Below, piece after piece: positions 1 to 7,441 of a DNA stretch of 64,000 nt. Source of the DNA: Cohnella rhizoplanae (GTDB lineage: Bacteria; Bacillota; Bacilli; Paenibacillales; Paenibacillaceae); contig NZ_CAOJCN010000001.1 of NCBI RefSeq assembly GCF_948329515.1, positions 1-64,000 on the forward strand. Reading direction: 5' to 3'. The position numbers and the translations under genes are program-made. The stretch's first letter is position 1. Every line of letters begins with the position of its first letter. The notes under the pieces were generated by a model. The model did no database searches. It saw nothing but the letters and a program-made list of their open reading frames with translations, and was not told the DNA's origin.

Positions 1-84
1 GGAGAACACGAGGTTGATAGGCTCGGGGTGTAAGCTCAGTAATGGGTGTAGCTGACGAGTACTAATCGGTCGAGGGCTTATCCT
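1..84 (+). rRNA. rrl: 23S ribosomal RNA, 3' end only
   Basis: The first 84 bases match the conserved 3' end of bacterial 23S rRNA, including the run GTACTAATCGGTCGAGGGCTT that closes the molecule. The rest of the gene lies upstream of the window. A 5S gene follows about 140 bases later in the same direction, which confirms the operon context. The exact 3' end is uncertain by a few bases. Confidence 0.95.
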
Positions 85-222
85 ACGGTTTGCTTACGAA
101 GCAGACCAAACGGCAAGCCGCACAGGCAATGAGAATTTTTAGCGCATATGCGTTTCGCATCCGGTTTTCAGGGCGCAAGCTCTGTGAAGCTGCACGTTGT
201 GACGACTTCGGTCGCACGATAG

Positions 223-339
223 GTCTGGTGGTAATGGCGGAGGGGTCCCACGCGTACCCATCTCGAACACGACCGTTAAGCCCTCCAGCGCCAATGGTAC
301 TCGGACCGCAGGGTCCCGGGAGAGTAGGACGCCGCCAGG
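223..339 (+). rRNA. rrf: 5S ribosomal RNA
   Basis: The stretch opens with TCTGGTGGTAATGGCGG and closes with AGAGTAGGACGCCGCCAGG, which pair as the terminal stem of 5S rRNA. The internal CGAACACGACCGTTAAGC and GGGTCCCGGGAGAGTAGG blocks are diagnostic. Length is about 117 bases, as usual for Bacillales. The spacer between 23S and 5S (85-222) shows no tRNA cloverleaf. Confidence 0.96.
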
Positions 340-357
340 CCGATAAGCAGCACAAGA

Positions 358-388
358 GAACCACCTTCTTCGGAGGGTGGTTCTTTTT
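358..388 (+). terminator. rRNA operon intrinsic terminator
   Basis: A GAACCACC arm at 358-365 pairs with GGTGGTTC at 376-383 around a TTCG-containing loop and is followed by five T residues. It lies 20 bases after the 5S gene and ends the rRNA transcript. Confidence 0.93.
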
Positions 389-479
389 GTTGTGTGCGGA
401 AGATGGATGAGGTTTGGAAATTGTTGCGGATGTTGCGAGACGCTGTTTGATTGTGCTGCAAACGGTCGATGCGGCAGCA

Positions 480-750
480 ACGCGTGCTGAGGTATGAGGA
501 GCGCGTAAGGTCACGGACACAGGAGCCGTTATTTGGGCCGGGACCTCCTATTACGCTAAGTTTGTGGACCGGAGAGACGCTATGGATCCCACAGAGGGCG
601 GAAATGACCTCACAATCCGCAGATAGCGGATTGAGGGTCCATGTGTTAACGTGTAATGCCAATTAATCGAAAATAGCGGAACCAGGATCCGGGTAAAAGA
701 AAAACCAGCGTTTAGCCGCTTAGGAGGAGGATCCCTATTTCTAAATGGAA
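480..750. repeat. Array of degenerate short intergenic repeats
   Basis: The gene-free stretch after the rRNA terminator holds several diverged copies of a motif approximating ATAGCGGA..AGGATCC. Copies lie near 525-548, 576-590, 620-640, 670-690 and 709-733, each about 40-50 bases from the next. Small ORFs here have no ribosome-binding site and no recognisable protein, so I treat the stretch as repeat DNA. The bases at 389-479 show nothing I can name. Confidence 0.6.
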
Positions 751-776
751 AAGCCGCCAGCATGTTGCCTGGCGGC
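749..776 (-). terminator. Terminator after the small membrane protein gene
   Basis: The arms GCCGCCAG (753-760) and CTGGCGGC (769-776) form a perfect 8-bp stem. On the minus strand the hairpin is followed by TTTTCC, and it lies 20 bases past the stop codon at 796. Confidence 0.75.
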
Positions 777-795
777 GTCTTCTAAGTAGGCTTGG

Positions 796-954
796 TTATA
801 ACGCGTTTCTGCGACCGCGGGAGAGAAGAACGAGACCGATGATAAGGACGATCAACCCGATGCCGCCGAAAGACCAGACGAATTCTACTGCCGCTTTGGC
901 CAGCCACAGGACGATGGCTACGATAACCGCGAGGATTCCAAGTACGAGTACCAT
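796..954 (-). CDS. Small two-segment membrane protein
   Basis: This is a 52-residue protein with two hydrophobic segments (about residues 2-20 and 27-46) and a basic tail ending RGRRNAL, so it should sit in the membrane with a positive cytoplasmic C-terminus. An upstream in-frame ATG at 969 exists. The start chosen is ATG at 954 because GGAGGT lies 8-9 bases before it, and that SD overlaps the upstream ATG. A GTTTAA-N12-GGGTAA pair on the minus strand (989-1012) resembles a general-stress sigma promoter. No named family is recognised and no function can be assigned. Confidence 0.65.
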   Translation of the reverse strand: MVLVLGILAVIVAIVLWLAKAAVEFVWSFGGIGLIVLIIGLVLLSRGRRNAL

Positions 955-988
955 TGTGATGACCTCCATATCGTTGGGATATCTTCTA

Positions 989-1012
989 TTACCCAATATG
1001 GAGAGTTTAAAC
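989..1012 (-). promoter_or_regulatory. Possible SigB-like promoter for the small membrane gene
   Basis: Read on the minus strand, GTTTAA (1012-1007) and GGGTAA (994-989) are separated by 12 bases. This resembles the general-stress promoter of Bacillus. Many Paenibacillaceae are thought to lack SigB, so this is tentative. Confidence 0.3.
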
Positions 1013-1097
1013 AAAGGACTGATATAAAAAATATTGTATTTACGCCCGACGCTGATAAAATGACGTGGTGAAGCTAAAATTAAAGGGAGCGATACCG

Positions 1098-2222
1098 TTG
1101 AATGCAGGGAGCGAAACAAGGCAGGATGTCGTCCACATCCGCGGACCGCTTGCGAATACGAGGCGCAAGTTGGCTGCAGGAAAGTTGACGGTCGGTTATA
1201 TCGGCGGATCGATTACGGACGGCAGGCCCGCGCATAATTGGCCGGAGCCGGTGACGCGTTGGCTGACGGCGAATTACCCTGGCGTGCGCATCGTCGTCGA
1301 GAACGCGGGAATCGGCGCTACAGGAAGCGATCTGGCGGCTTTTAGAGCCAAGCGCGACCTGATCGACAGAGGCTGCGACCTTGTCTTCGTGGAGTTCGCT
1401 GTCAACGACAACAGTACGCCGACAGAACGACGCCAAAAAACGCGCGAAGGGCTGCTTAGACAGCTGCTGTCCGGAGATGCCATGGATGTAGTACTAGTAT
1501 ATACATACTGCCAGGATATGTACGGGCCGATGAGCGAGGGACGTATGCCGCCGAGCATTGCCGAGTTTGAAGCGCTGGCCGAGCATTACGAGCTGAGCTC
1601 GGTATGGATGGGCCTGCATGCGTTCAACGAAGTAAAGGCCGGCCTGCTACGTTGGGAGGAGTGGCTGCCGGACGGCCTTCATCCGACTGAGCGCGGCAGT
1701 TACAGCTATGGCAGCAGCGTAATTGGGTTCCTCCAGGCCGCATTGGCCGGCTCGATGGACGCAGACGACGCTAACGGCGGCGGAACTCGTCTTACCCGCC
1801 CGCAGCCGCTGGATACCGGCAATTGGGAGCGCGTCGGGTTTGTCCCGTTCGATGACGTCAGAACGGAGGGACCCTGGACCGTTCGCCGATGGGTCACGCT
1901 GGAATGGATCGATCGCGCGCTGTCGACGTCGGCGGTGGGAGCGAAGCTTTACTTTAAATTCGAAGGGCGGGGGTTGGCGCTGGCATTCGACTTCGGCAAG
2001 CTGTCGGCCGAGTGCCGGTACCGCATCGATGGAGGAGATTGGCAGGCCACTTCCCGCGAGAGGCCGTCCTGGTGCGGGCCGCAGGGCTGGCTGAAGCTGG
2101 AGACGCTGGCCGACGATCTGCCTCAAGGCTCGCATGAGGTCGAACTGGAAGTCATCCACGGCGACAAGCCGGATTGCGGAGGAACGCGATTCGACCTCGC
2201 GTTTATCGGTATCCTGATCTAG
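1098..2222 (+). CDS. SGNH/GDSL-family hydrolase
   Basis: This is a predicted esterase or acetylhydrolase of the SGNH fold, about 374 residues. Visible blocks are GGSIT near residue 36-40 (nucleophile Ser38), GATGS near 73-77, the FVEFAVND block near 98-104 (Asn of the oxyanion hole), and DGLHPTE near 192 carrying the Asp-His of the catalytic dyad. The C-terminal third looks like an added beta-rich domain. Start: TTG at 1098 has GGGAG eight bases upstream. The longer frame from GTG at 1065 lacks an SD. No signal peptide is visible, so it is probably cytoplasmic. Its substrate is unknown; relatives often deacetylate oligosaccharides, and other sugar enzymes lie nearby. Confidence 0.8.
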   Translation: MNAGSETRQDVVHIRGPLANTRRKLAAGKLTVGYIGGSITDGRPAHNWPEPVTRWLTANYPGVRIVVENAGIGATGSDLAAFRAKRDLIDRGCDLVFVEFAVNDNSTPTERRQKTREGLLRQLLSGDAMDVVLVYTYCQDMYGPMSEGRMPPSIAEFEALAEHYELSSVWMGLHAFNEVKAGLLRWEEWLPDGLHPTERGSYSYGSSVIGFLQAALAGSMDADDANGGGTRLTRPQPLDTGNWERVGFVPFDDVRTEGPWTVRRWVTLEWIDRALSTSAVGAKLYFKFEGRGLALAFDFGKLSAECRYRIDGGDWQATSRERPSWCGPQGWLKLETLADDLPQGSHEVELEVIHGDKPDCGGTRFDLAFIGILI

Positions 2223-2230
2223 CGCATGAG

Positions 2231-2259
2231 AAAGGGAGCACCCTCACGGGGCTCCCTTT
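2231..2259. terminator. Bidirectional terminator between convergent genes
   Basis: AAAGGGAGC (2231-2239) and GCTCCCTTT (2251-2259) form a perfect 9-bp stem. It ends in T residues on one strand and A residues on the other, and lies between the convergent SGNH hydrolase and fabV genes. Confidence 0.85.
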
Positions 2260-2264
2260 CATCA

Positions 2265-3455
2265 TTAGCGCAGGTTCGCAATCCCTACGTCCGGCTCTGC
2301 CTCAGCCTCGTAGTCCACGGCGCCGGTCTCGAATCCGAACAGCTGGAAAAATTCCTTGCGGTACCCTTCCAGATCGGACAGCGCGTATACGTTCTCGGTC
2401 GTCAATTCCGCCCAGAGCTTCTCGACTTCGGACTGAATGTCGGGACGCATCTCCCAATCGTCGATCCGTATCCGCCCCTTGTCGTCCACCGCCGTCTCGC
2501 CGCCTCCGTACAGGCGCTCCGAGAAGAGCCGGTACATTTGCTCGATGCAGCCCTCATGAAGCTCTTTTTCCTTCATTACCTTGTAAAGCACGGAGATGTA
2601 GAGCGGCACCACAGGAATCGCGGAGCTCGATTGGGTGACCAGCGCTTTATTCACGGAAACGAACGCGCAACCGCCCGAAACGGCCAGTCGGTCGTTCAGG
2701 CGCAGGCCCGTCGACTCGAGATGTTCCTTGGCTCGTCCGATCGTTCCTTCGCGGTAGACCGCATGCGTAATCTCCGGCCCGATATAAGTATAGGCGACCG
2801 TCGTCGCGTCGTCTGCCAGCACGCCGGCTTCGCGCAGCGCGTCGATCCACATTTCCCAGTCTTCTCCGCCCATGACGGCGACCGTCTGGCGGACTTCGTC
2901 CTCGGTGGCGGGCTCGATGGAAGCCAGGGTGACTTCGCCGGTGTGGAAGTTGACGGTCTTGTTCGTGTACGTGCCGCCGAGCGGCTTGATGACGGAAGAG
3001 AACGTCTCCCCGGTCTTCGGATGCGTCCGGCGCGGAGAGGCGACGCTGTAGACGACGAGGTCCACCTGGCCCAGCTCCTCGCGGATCGTAGCGATCGTCT
3101 TATCCTTGATCTCGTCCGAGAAGGCGTCGCCGACGATGCTGAACGACTTGATGCCGGCTTCCTGCGCGGCGGCTTCGAATGCGGCCGAGTTGTACCATCC
3201 GGCCGAGGCCGTGCGAGCGCCTTCCGCCGCTTTGTCGAAGTAGACGCCGATCGTGTTCGCGCCGGCGCCGAAGGCCGCCACGATCCGGGAGGCGAGGCCG
3301 TAGCCGGTCGACGCGCCGATGACAAGCGCATTGCGCGGCCCTTTGACGGCCGGCTTGCCTTTGACATATTCCACTTGACGCTGAACCTGGATGGCGCAGC
3401 CGTCCGGATGCGCGGTCGTGCAGATAAAGCCGCGTGTTTTCGGTTGGATGATCAT
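2265..3455 (-). CDS. fabV: Enoyl-[acyl-carrier-protein] reductase FabV
   Basis: FabV reduces the enoyl-ACP double bond with NADH in the last step of each fatty-acid elongation cycle. The 396-residue length is typical. The NAD-binding loop GASTGYGLASR is at residues 47-57. The diagnostic Tyr-X8-Lys pair is visible as Tyr234 and Lys243, which separates FabV from FabI and FabL (shorter spacing). The start ATG at 3455 gives the conserved MIIQPKTRGFICTTAHP opening, with AAAGGA upstream; an earlier in-frame ATG at 3500 would add 15 non-conserved residues. It is a single gene flanked by terminators. FabV enzymes are known to be relatively insensitive to triclosan. Whether another enoyl reductase exists in the genome cannot be seen. 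Confidence 0.96.
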   Translation of the reverse strand: MIIQPKTRGFICTTAHPDGCAIQVQRQVEYVKGKPAVKGPRNALVIGASTGYGLASRIVAAFGAGANTIGVYFDKAAEGARTASAGWYNSAAFEAAAQEAGIKSFSIVGDAFSDEIKDKTIATIREELGQVDLVVYSVASPRRTHPKTGETFSSVIKPLGGTYTNKTVNFHTGEVTLASIEPATEDEVRQTVAVMGGEDWEMWIDALREAGVLADDATTVAYTYIGPEITHAVYREGTIGRAKEHLESTGLRLNDRLAVSGGCAFVSVNKALVTQSSSAIPVVPLYISVLYKVMKEKELHEGCIEQMYRLFSERLYGGGETAVDDKGRIRIDDWEMRPDIQSEVEKLWAELTTENVYALSDLEGYRKEFFQLFGFETGAVDYEAEAEPDVGIANLR

Positions 3456-3561
3456 GGGTTCGCATTTTCCTTTACCAGATAGAGTATGAGGACTGTACAA
3501 GCTGGCCTGACCTTCCTATTGTACCTAATTAGGGCATGGGATGGGAAGGAGCGGGTACAGC

Positions 3562-3603
3562 AAAAACGGCCCCGACTCAGGGAGCATTCCCTGGTCAAGG
3601 CCG
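3562..3603 (-). terminator. Terminator after the YjcZ-like gene
   Basis: On the minus strand a long interrupted stem (outer arms 3599-3603 and 3567-3571, inner CAGGGA/TCCCTG) is followed by TTTTT at 3566-3562. It lies about 20 bases beyond the stop codon at 3622. Confidence 0.85.
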
Positions 3604-3621
3604 CGTTCGTAATGGATTTAA

Positions 3622-3732
3622 TTAAAAGAAGCCGACTCTCAGAATAATGACCAACAGTACGAACAGCACCAGCGCAAATGCCGCACCGCTGCCGTAGCCG
3701 CCGCCTGCTCCGCCTTCAACTCCGTATCCCAT
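3622..3732 (-). CDS. YjcZ-family small membrane peptide
   Basis: This is a 36-residue peptide: a Gly/Tyr-rich head (MGYGVEGGAGGGYGSG) followed by one hydrophobic helix and a short tail RVGFF. This composition is that of the YjcZ/YosH sporulation-associated peptides of Bacillales, which are small single-pass membrane proteins of unknown role. GGTGGTGA lies seven bases before the ATG and an intrinsic terminator follows. It is shorter than usual ORF cut-offs but well supported by its own SD and terminator. Confidence 0.85.
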   Translation of the reverse strand: MGYGVEGGAGGGYGSGAAFALVLFVLLVIILRVGFF

Positions 3733-3853
3733 CGCTATCACCACCGTTGCCGAAGTAGATTGCTCATTGCTCAGACAGTGTATGTAGCGAACCGGGAATG
3801 GACTATGCTATAGCCCATCTGGCCTGAATTAGCGTTCGGCGGCATCGGCCGCT

Positions 3854-4021
3854 TCACTTTCTCTTCGCCGCGCGCACCCGTTTCCAGCCGAAGGCGGCCA
3901 GCGCGATGCCAACCGCAACGAGGATTGCGCCGACGTAGGGATTGAGAAACAGAAGGTCTGCCACGCCGAATATGACAATGAGCAGTCCGAAAATAACGAA
4001 TTGCAACGGATGCGTCTGCAT
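3854..4021 (-). CDS. Small two-segment membrane protein
   Basis: This 55-residue protein has two hydrophobic segments (about 7-24 and 29-46) separated by a short loop containing FLNPY, and a strongly basic tail (WKRVRAAKRK). Start: ATG at 4021 has GGGAGG seven bases upstream; the 24 codons before it lack an SD. It is divergent from the M48 protease gene. No family is recognised. The topology suggests both ends are cytoplasmic. Confidence 0.65.
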   Translation of the reverse strand: MQTHPLQFVIFGLLIVIFGVADLLFLNPYVGAILVAVGIALAAFGWKRVRAAKRK

Positions 4022-4147
4022 GAGTGAACCTCCCGTTAAGAACGATAATGTCGACGATGATACGATCATAGGCGGGATAAGCTTTTTTTGCAATTGTTTC
4101 CGCCAGCTTTTATGATGAAGGAAATGAACGGGACAAGGAGCTTCGTC

Positions 4148-5425
4148 ATGTCAACCTTCTCCAGGCTCCGGCGGTACGGTTTGACCTTGGCCGGCTGCGC
4201 GGCGCTCGTCGCGCTCTATGTTTGGTACACGTCGCCCAATGAAGTGCCGGCATCGTACGTCGGCACGCCCGCGGACCCGGCGACGTACTTCACGGTGGAC
4301 CAGCTTCGAGACAGCGCGGCGCTGAACGCCATTCGCAACGGCATCTTTTTCATGAGCTGGCCCTGGCAGTGGGCGATTTATTTGTTCTTGCTCGCCGGCG
4401 GGTGGACGAGGGCCTGGAAAAGGCGGATCGAAGAGAGCGCGCTGCCGAGGCTGACTCGCCTGCCCGTCTATGTCCTGCTCGTGTATGCAGTCTCGACCGC
4501 GCTGTATTTGCCGCTCAAGATCGCCAGCTTCTGGGTTTCGCGCAGCTACAATATCTCCACGCAGGCGCCGGGCGGCTGGCTGGAGGACCGCGGGCTCGAT
4601 TTTGCCATCGGCTATGCGACGCTGCTGCTCGTTTTCGCCGTGTCTCGTTGGATTATCTCGCGGGGCGGCCGGTGGTGGCTGAGGCTATGGCTCGTCTCGG
4701 TGCCGTTCACGCTGTTCATGATGTACGTCCAGCCCGTCGTGATCGACCCCCTCTACAACCGGTTCGACGAGCTGTCCGATCCCGCGCTCGAATCCGCGAT
4801 CGTGGATCTCGCGCAGCGTGCCAATATTCCTGCCGAGCGCGTGTACGAAGTGCATATGTCGGGGAAAACGAACGCGATCAACGCCTACGTATCGGGGATC
4901 GGCGGCTCACTTCGCATCGTGCTGTGGGATACGGCGCTCGCGAAACTGGACCGGCCGGAGATCCTGCAGATCATGGCTCATGAGATGGGCCACTACGTCA
5001 AGCATCATCTGGAATGGAGCGCGATCGGCGCGATCGGCAGCTCGCTGGCGCTGCTATGGCTCGGGGGAGGGATCTATCGGATCGTCGTGCGCACCAAAGG
5101 CAGGGAGTGGGGGATCGGCAGTCTCTCCGACCTGTCTGCGCTGCCGCTCCTCCTCCTGCTGCTCTCCGTGCTGAACTTCGCCGCGCTGCCTATATCGAAT
5201 GCCGTGTCCAGACAGGCCGAAGGGGCCGCCGACCGCTACGCGCTGGCAGTGCTCGGCACCGCCGACGGCGCGGTCTCCATGCATCAGCAGCTGTCGGTCG
5301 CGACCTTGAGCGACGTGAACCCGCCGCTGCTCGTCAAGTGGCTTCGTTCGACGCATCCGAGCGACATGGCGCGGATCGCCGAAGCTGAGCGCTATGCCAG
5401 AGCCCATGAGGCGGCCGCGCCGTGA
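4148..5425 (+). CDS. M48-family membrane zinc metallopeptidase (Ste24/HtpX-like)
   Basis: This 425-residue protein has a leading hydrophobic helix (about 9-27) and several more membrane segments, then the zinc site HEMGH at 278-282 (His278, Glu279, His282). The third ligand is probably the Glu in the later EGAADRYAL block. This arrangement is that of CAAX-protease-type M48 peptidases (Ste24-like), which cut proteins at or in the membrane. Start: ATG at 4148 has AAGGAG seven bases upstream; the 20 codons before it (from 4088) have no SD. The next gene overlaps its stop by four bases, so the two are co-translated. The substrate is unknown. Confidence 0.88.
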   Translation: MSTFSRLRRYGLTLAGCAALVALYVWYTSPNEVPASYVGTPADPATYFTVDQLRDSAALNAIRNGIFFMSWPWQWAIYLFLLAGGWTRAWKRRIEESALPRLTRLPVYVLLVYAVSTALYLPLKIASFWVSRSYNISTQAPGGWLEDRGLDFAIGYATLLLVFAVSRWIISRGGRWWLRLWLVSVPFTLFMMYVQPVVIDPLYNRFDELSDPALESAIVDLAQRANIPAERVYEVHMSGKTNAINAYVSGIGGSLRIVLWDTALAKLDRPEILQIMAHEMGHYVKHHLEWSAIGAIGSSLALLWLGGGIYRIVVRTKGREWGIGSLSDLSALPLLLLLLSVLNFAALPISNAVSRQAEGAADRYALAVLGTADGAVSMHQQLSVATLSDVNPPLLVKWLRSTHPSDMARIAEAERYARAHEAAAP

Positions 5426-6246
5426 AGCCGCGGCAGGGTAGGAAGGGTCGATTGCCGGCAGCGGATCCGCGTCTGGTCCGCTTGTGCGTACTGAACGGCG
5501 TTCGCAGCGCGCCGCGCTTTATGGAACGCCTGAAGGATACGCTCTCGGGCATACTGGAGGCCCAGGGACTTAACGTTAGAGCGCGCGTGCTGTTCCCCTA
5601 CGACGATTGGCATCGACGATTGCTGCCTCAGTTGCGGGAGGCGCGCTACGATATCATGCTTCCCTACCGCAAGTACGGCCGTTCGATCGGGGGCATGAAG
5701 ACGATAGCCGCGCTCGAAGCGGATCGTGCAGAAGGGACGAGAGGGCGGGAGATCGCCGTATTCGTCGGACATAGCGCGGGCGGCGTGGCCGCGGTTCATG
5801 CAGCCGGCCTGCTGCTCGCGCGGGAGGGCGGCCCTCCGAGTCCGGTCGTCATGATCGGATCGCCCAAGTGCAGGATACCCCAAGCCCTAAGGGATTCCGT
5901 GTTGTATGTGCAGGCAGAGCGGATGAAGCCTCCGAGCATAGAGAGGGAGCCGGACCGGCCGGAACGCGCTTATGACGCGCCGGGCGGCAGGACCTCCGAC
6001 CCCGTCTGCCGCATCGGCTCGTTCGGCGGATGGTCGAGGGACGCCGGCCGGCTGCTGCCGGGCTGGCGCGCCGATCGGCACGCGCCGGGCGCGCGCGCGG
6101 CTGTCCGTATCGTCGGCGGTCATGCCGATTATTTCCGCGAAGGGGCGATCCATGCGAAGCCTGACGGCAGGACGAATATGGAGGAGACGATCGCCACCAT
6201 CCTGCCATGGCTGAACGAGCAGCTGGCGGAGCGCCTCGAACGCTAG
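5422..6246 (+). CDS. Alpha/beta-hydrolase-fold protein
   Basis: This 274-residue protein contains the nucleophile elbow GHSAG at residues 116-120 (Ser118), preceded by the hydrophobic strand IAVFV. A His sits in GGHADYF near the C-terminus and could complete the triad. The GTG start overlaps the stop of the M48 protease gene (GTGA), which implies translational coupling. No signal peptide is seen. The middle (about 150-200) is Arg/Pro/Gly-rich and poorly hydrophobic. Lipase, esterase or another serine hydrolase role is possible; I cannot choose. Pairing with a membrane protease suggests a membrane- or lipid-related task, by inference only. Confidence 0.65.
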   Translation: MKPRQGRKGRLPAADPRLVRLCVLNGVRSAPRFMERLKDTLSGILEAQGLNVRARVLFPYDDWHRRLLPQLREARYDIMLPYRKYGRSIGGMKTIAALEADRAEGTRGREIAVFVGHSAGGVAAVHAAGLLLAREGGPPSPVVMIGSPKCRIPQALRDSVLYVQAERMKPPSIEREPDRPERAYDAPGGRTSDPVCRIGSFGGWSRDAGRLLPGWRADRHAPGARAAVRIVGGHADYFREGAIHAKPDGRTNMEETIATILPWLNEQLAERLER

Positions 6247-6290
6247 CAGCCGCAGGCGTCCAGGATCAGCTCGTAGGAGCGCCTAGGACG
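6243..6290 (-). pseudogene. Remnant of a second copy of the flavin oxidoreductase 3' end
   Basis: Just past the stop of the oxidoreductase gene, the same frame on the minus strand reads RRSYELILDACGC then a stop. This closely mirrors the true C-terminus [12 protein letters not shown]. The shared 17-base stretch ATCAGCTCGTAGGAGCG is present in both places (around 6263 and 6313). The rest of the second copy is missing. It looks like the tail of a deleted or converted tandem duplicate. Its TAG lies on the CTAG palindrome that also gives the stop of the upstream plus-strand gene. Confidence 0.7.
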
Positions 6291-7304
6291 CTATCTGCCG
6301 CAAGCTTCCATGATCAGCTCGTAGGAGCGTACCCGGTCGACAAAGTCGTGGGCGTACGAGACGATCATCAGCTCGTCGGCGCCAAACGTTCGCTGCAGGC
6401 GGATAAGACGATCGCGCACGCTTGCGGGATCGCCGACGATCATGGCGTCGTCCTCGTCCGGCGCGGGCGGATCGTCTGCTTTCGCTTCCGCGAGCAGGCG
6501 ATCCGCTTCGCCCGTCGCAGGGATCCCGTCGCCTCCCTGGCCCATGCCTGCGAGTATGCGCCAGGCTCTGACGCCGCGCGCGATCTCCTCGGCCTTAGCC
6601 AGCGTATCGGCGCACACGGCCGATACGGCCAACACCACGTAAGGCTCTCGGCCACGCGTCCCGTCAAATCCGTCGCGATAAGCGGCGACCGCTCCCTTCG
6701 TATTCTCCCGGTTCATAAAATGCCCGTAGGCGTAACCCGTCCCGTGCGCAGCCGCCAGGCTAGCGCTTTTGACGCTCGTGCCGAGCACCCAAGGCACAGG
6801 CCGGTCGCCTCGCGCCCCCAGCGCCGGCGCCTTCGTCCGTACGGCTGGCTCCGCGCCGGGTATGCCGGGCTCCTCGCCGTCCAGGTACCGGACGAGCTCG
6901 GCGAAGTCGGCCGGCATGCGGAGCGCCCGTTCGAGATAGTTGTCCGATAGCGCCATGGACATCTCTGCCGGGCCGCCGGGCGAGCGGGCCACGCCGAGAT
7001 CGATGCGCCCCGGGAACAGGGAGGCCAGGAGCCTGAACGTCTCCGCGACCTTGTAAGGCTTGTAATAAGGCAGCAATATCGCCCCCGCGCCAAGAGTGAT
7101 ACGCGATGTCGCCCAGCCGATCATGCCCAGCATGACCTCCGGCGTCGAGCAGGCGAGTCCGCCTAGCCCGTGGTGCTCGGCCAGCCAATACCGCGCATAA
7201 CCCAGCCGCTCTCCCGCCTGCGCCAGCGCCACCGCCGCGCGAAGCGCCTCCGCGGGGCTGCTTCCGCCGACGATCGGAGCTTGATCCAGTATGCTGAGTC
7301 TCAT
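6291..7304 (-). CDS. LLM-class flavin-dependent oxidoreductase
   Basis: This is a 337-residue bacterial luciferase-like monooxygenase (FMN- or F420-type TIM barrel). Family signatures are LSILDQAPI at the N-terminus, the YWLAEHHG block near 39-46, the [14 protein letters not shown] strand near 69-82, and [12 protein letters not shown] near 101-112. These match the single-subunit Bacillus YceB/YvbT type. The substrate is not predictable. GGAGGG lies six bases before the ATG. The gene is alone on its strand. Its 3' end is next to the duplicated remnant described separately. Confidence 0.9.
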   Translation of the reverse strand: MRLSILDQAPIVGGSSPAEALRAAVALAQAGERLGYARYWLAEHHGLGGLACSTPEVMLGMIGWATSRITLGAGAILLPYYKPYKVAETFRLLASLFPGRIDLGVARSPGGPAEMSMALSDNYLERALRMPADFAELVRYLDGEEPGIPGAEPAVRTKAPALGARGDRPVPWVLGTSVKSASLAAAHGTGYAYGHFMNRENTKGAVAAYRDGFDGTRGREPYVVLAVSAVCADTLAKAEEIARGVRAWRILAGMGQGGDGIPATGEADRLLAEAKADDPPAPDEDDAMIVGDPASVRDRLIRLQRTFGADELMIVSYAHDFVDRVRSYELIMEACGR

Positions 7305-7441
7305 GTACGACCCTCCGATCTATCCCATCAGTATACCGCATGCCCGTGAAAAAGGCGTTCACATTCCCGAGCCCTTCTGATAGCATTGAAAGTATTCGTC
7401 CGCTCGCGCGGGCAAGCAGCACTGGGAAGCGGGGAAAAACG

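Noticed and set aside
85..222. Possible tRNA in the 23S-5S spacer
   Set aside because: No cloverleaf, TPsiC-arm or CCA-like pattern could be found.
551..763. 70-codon frame in the repeat array
   Set aside because: No SD and it runs through the repeated motif; it reflects the repeats rather than a gene.
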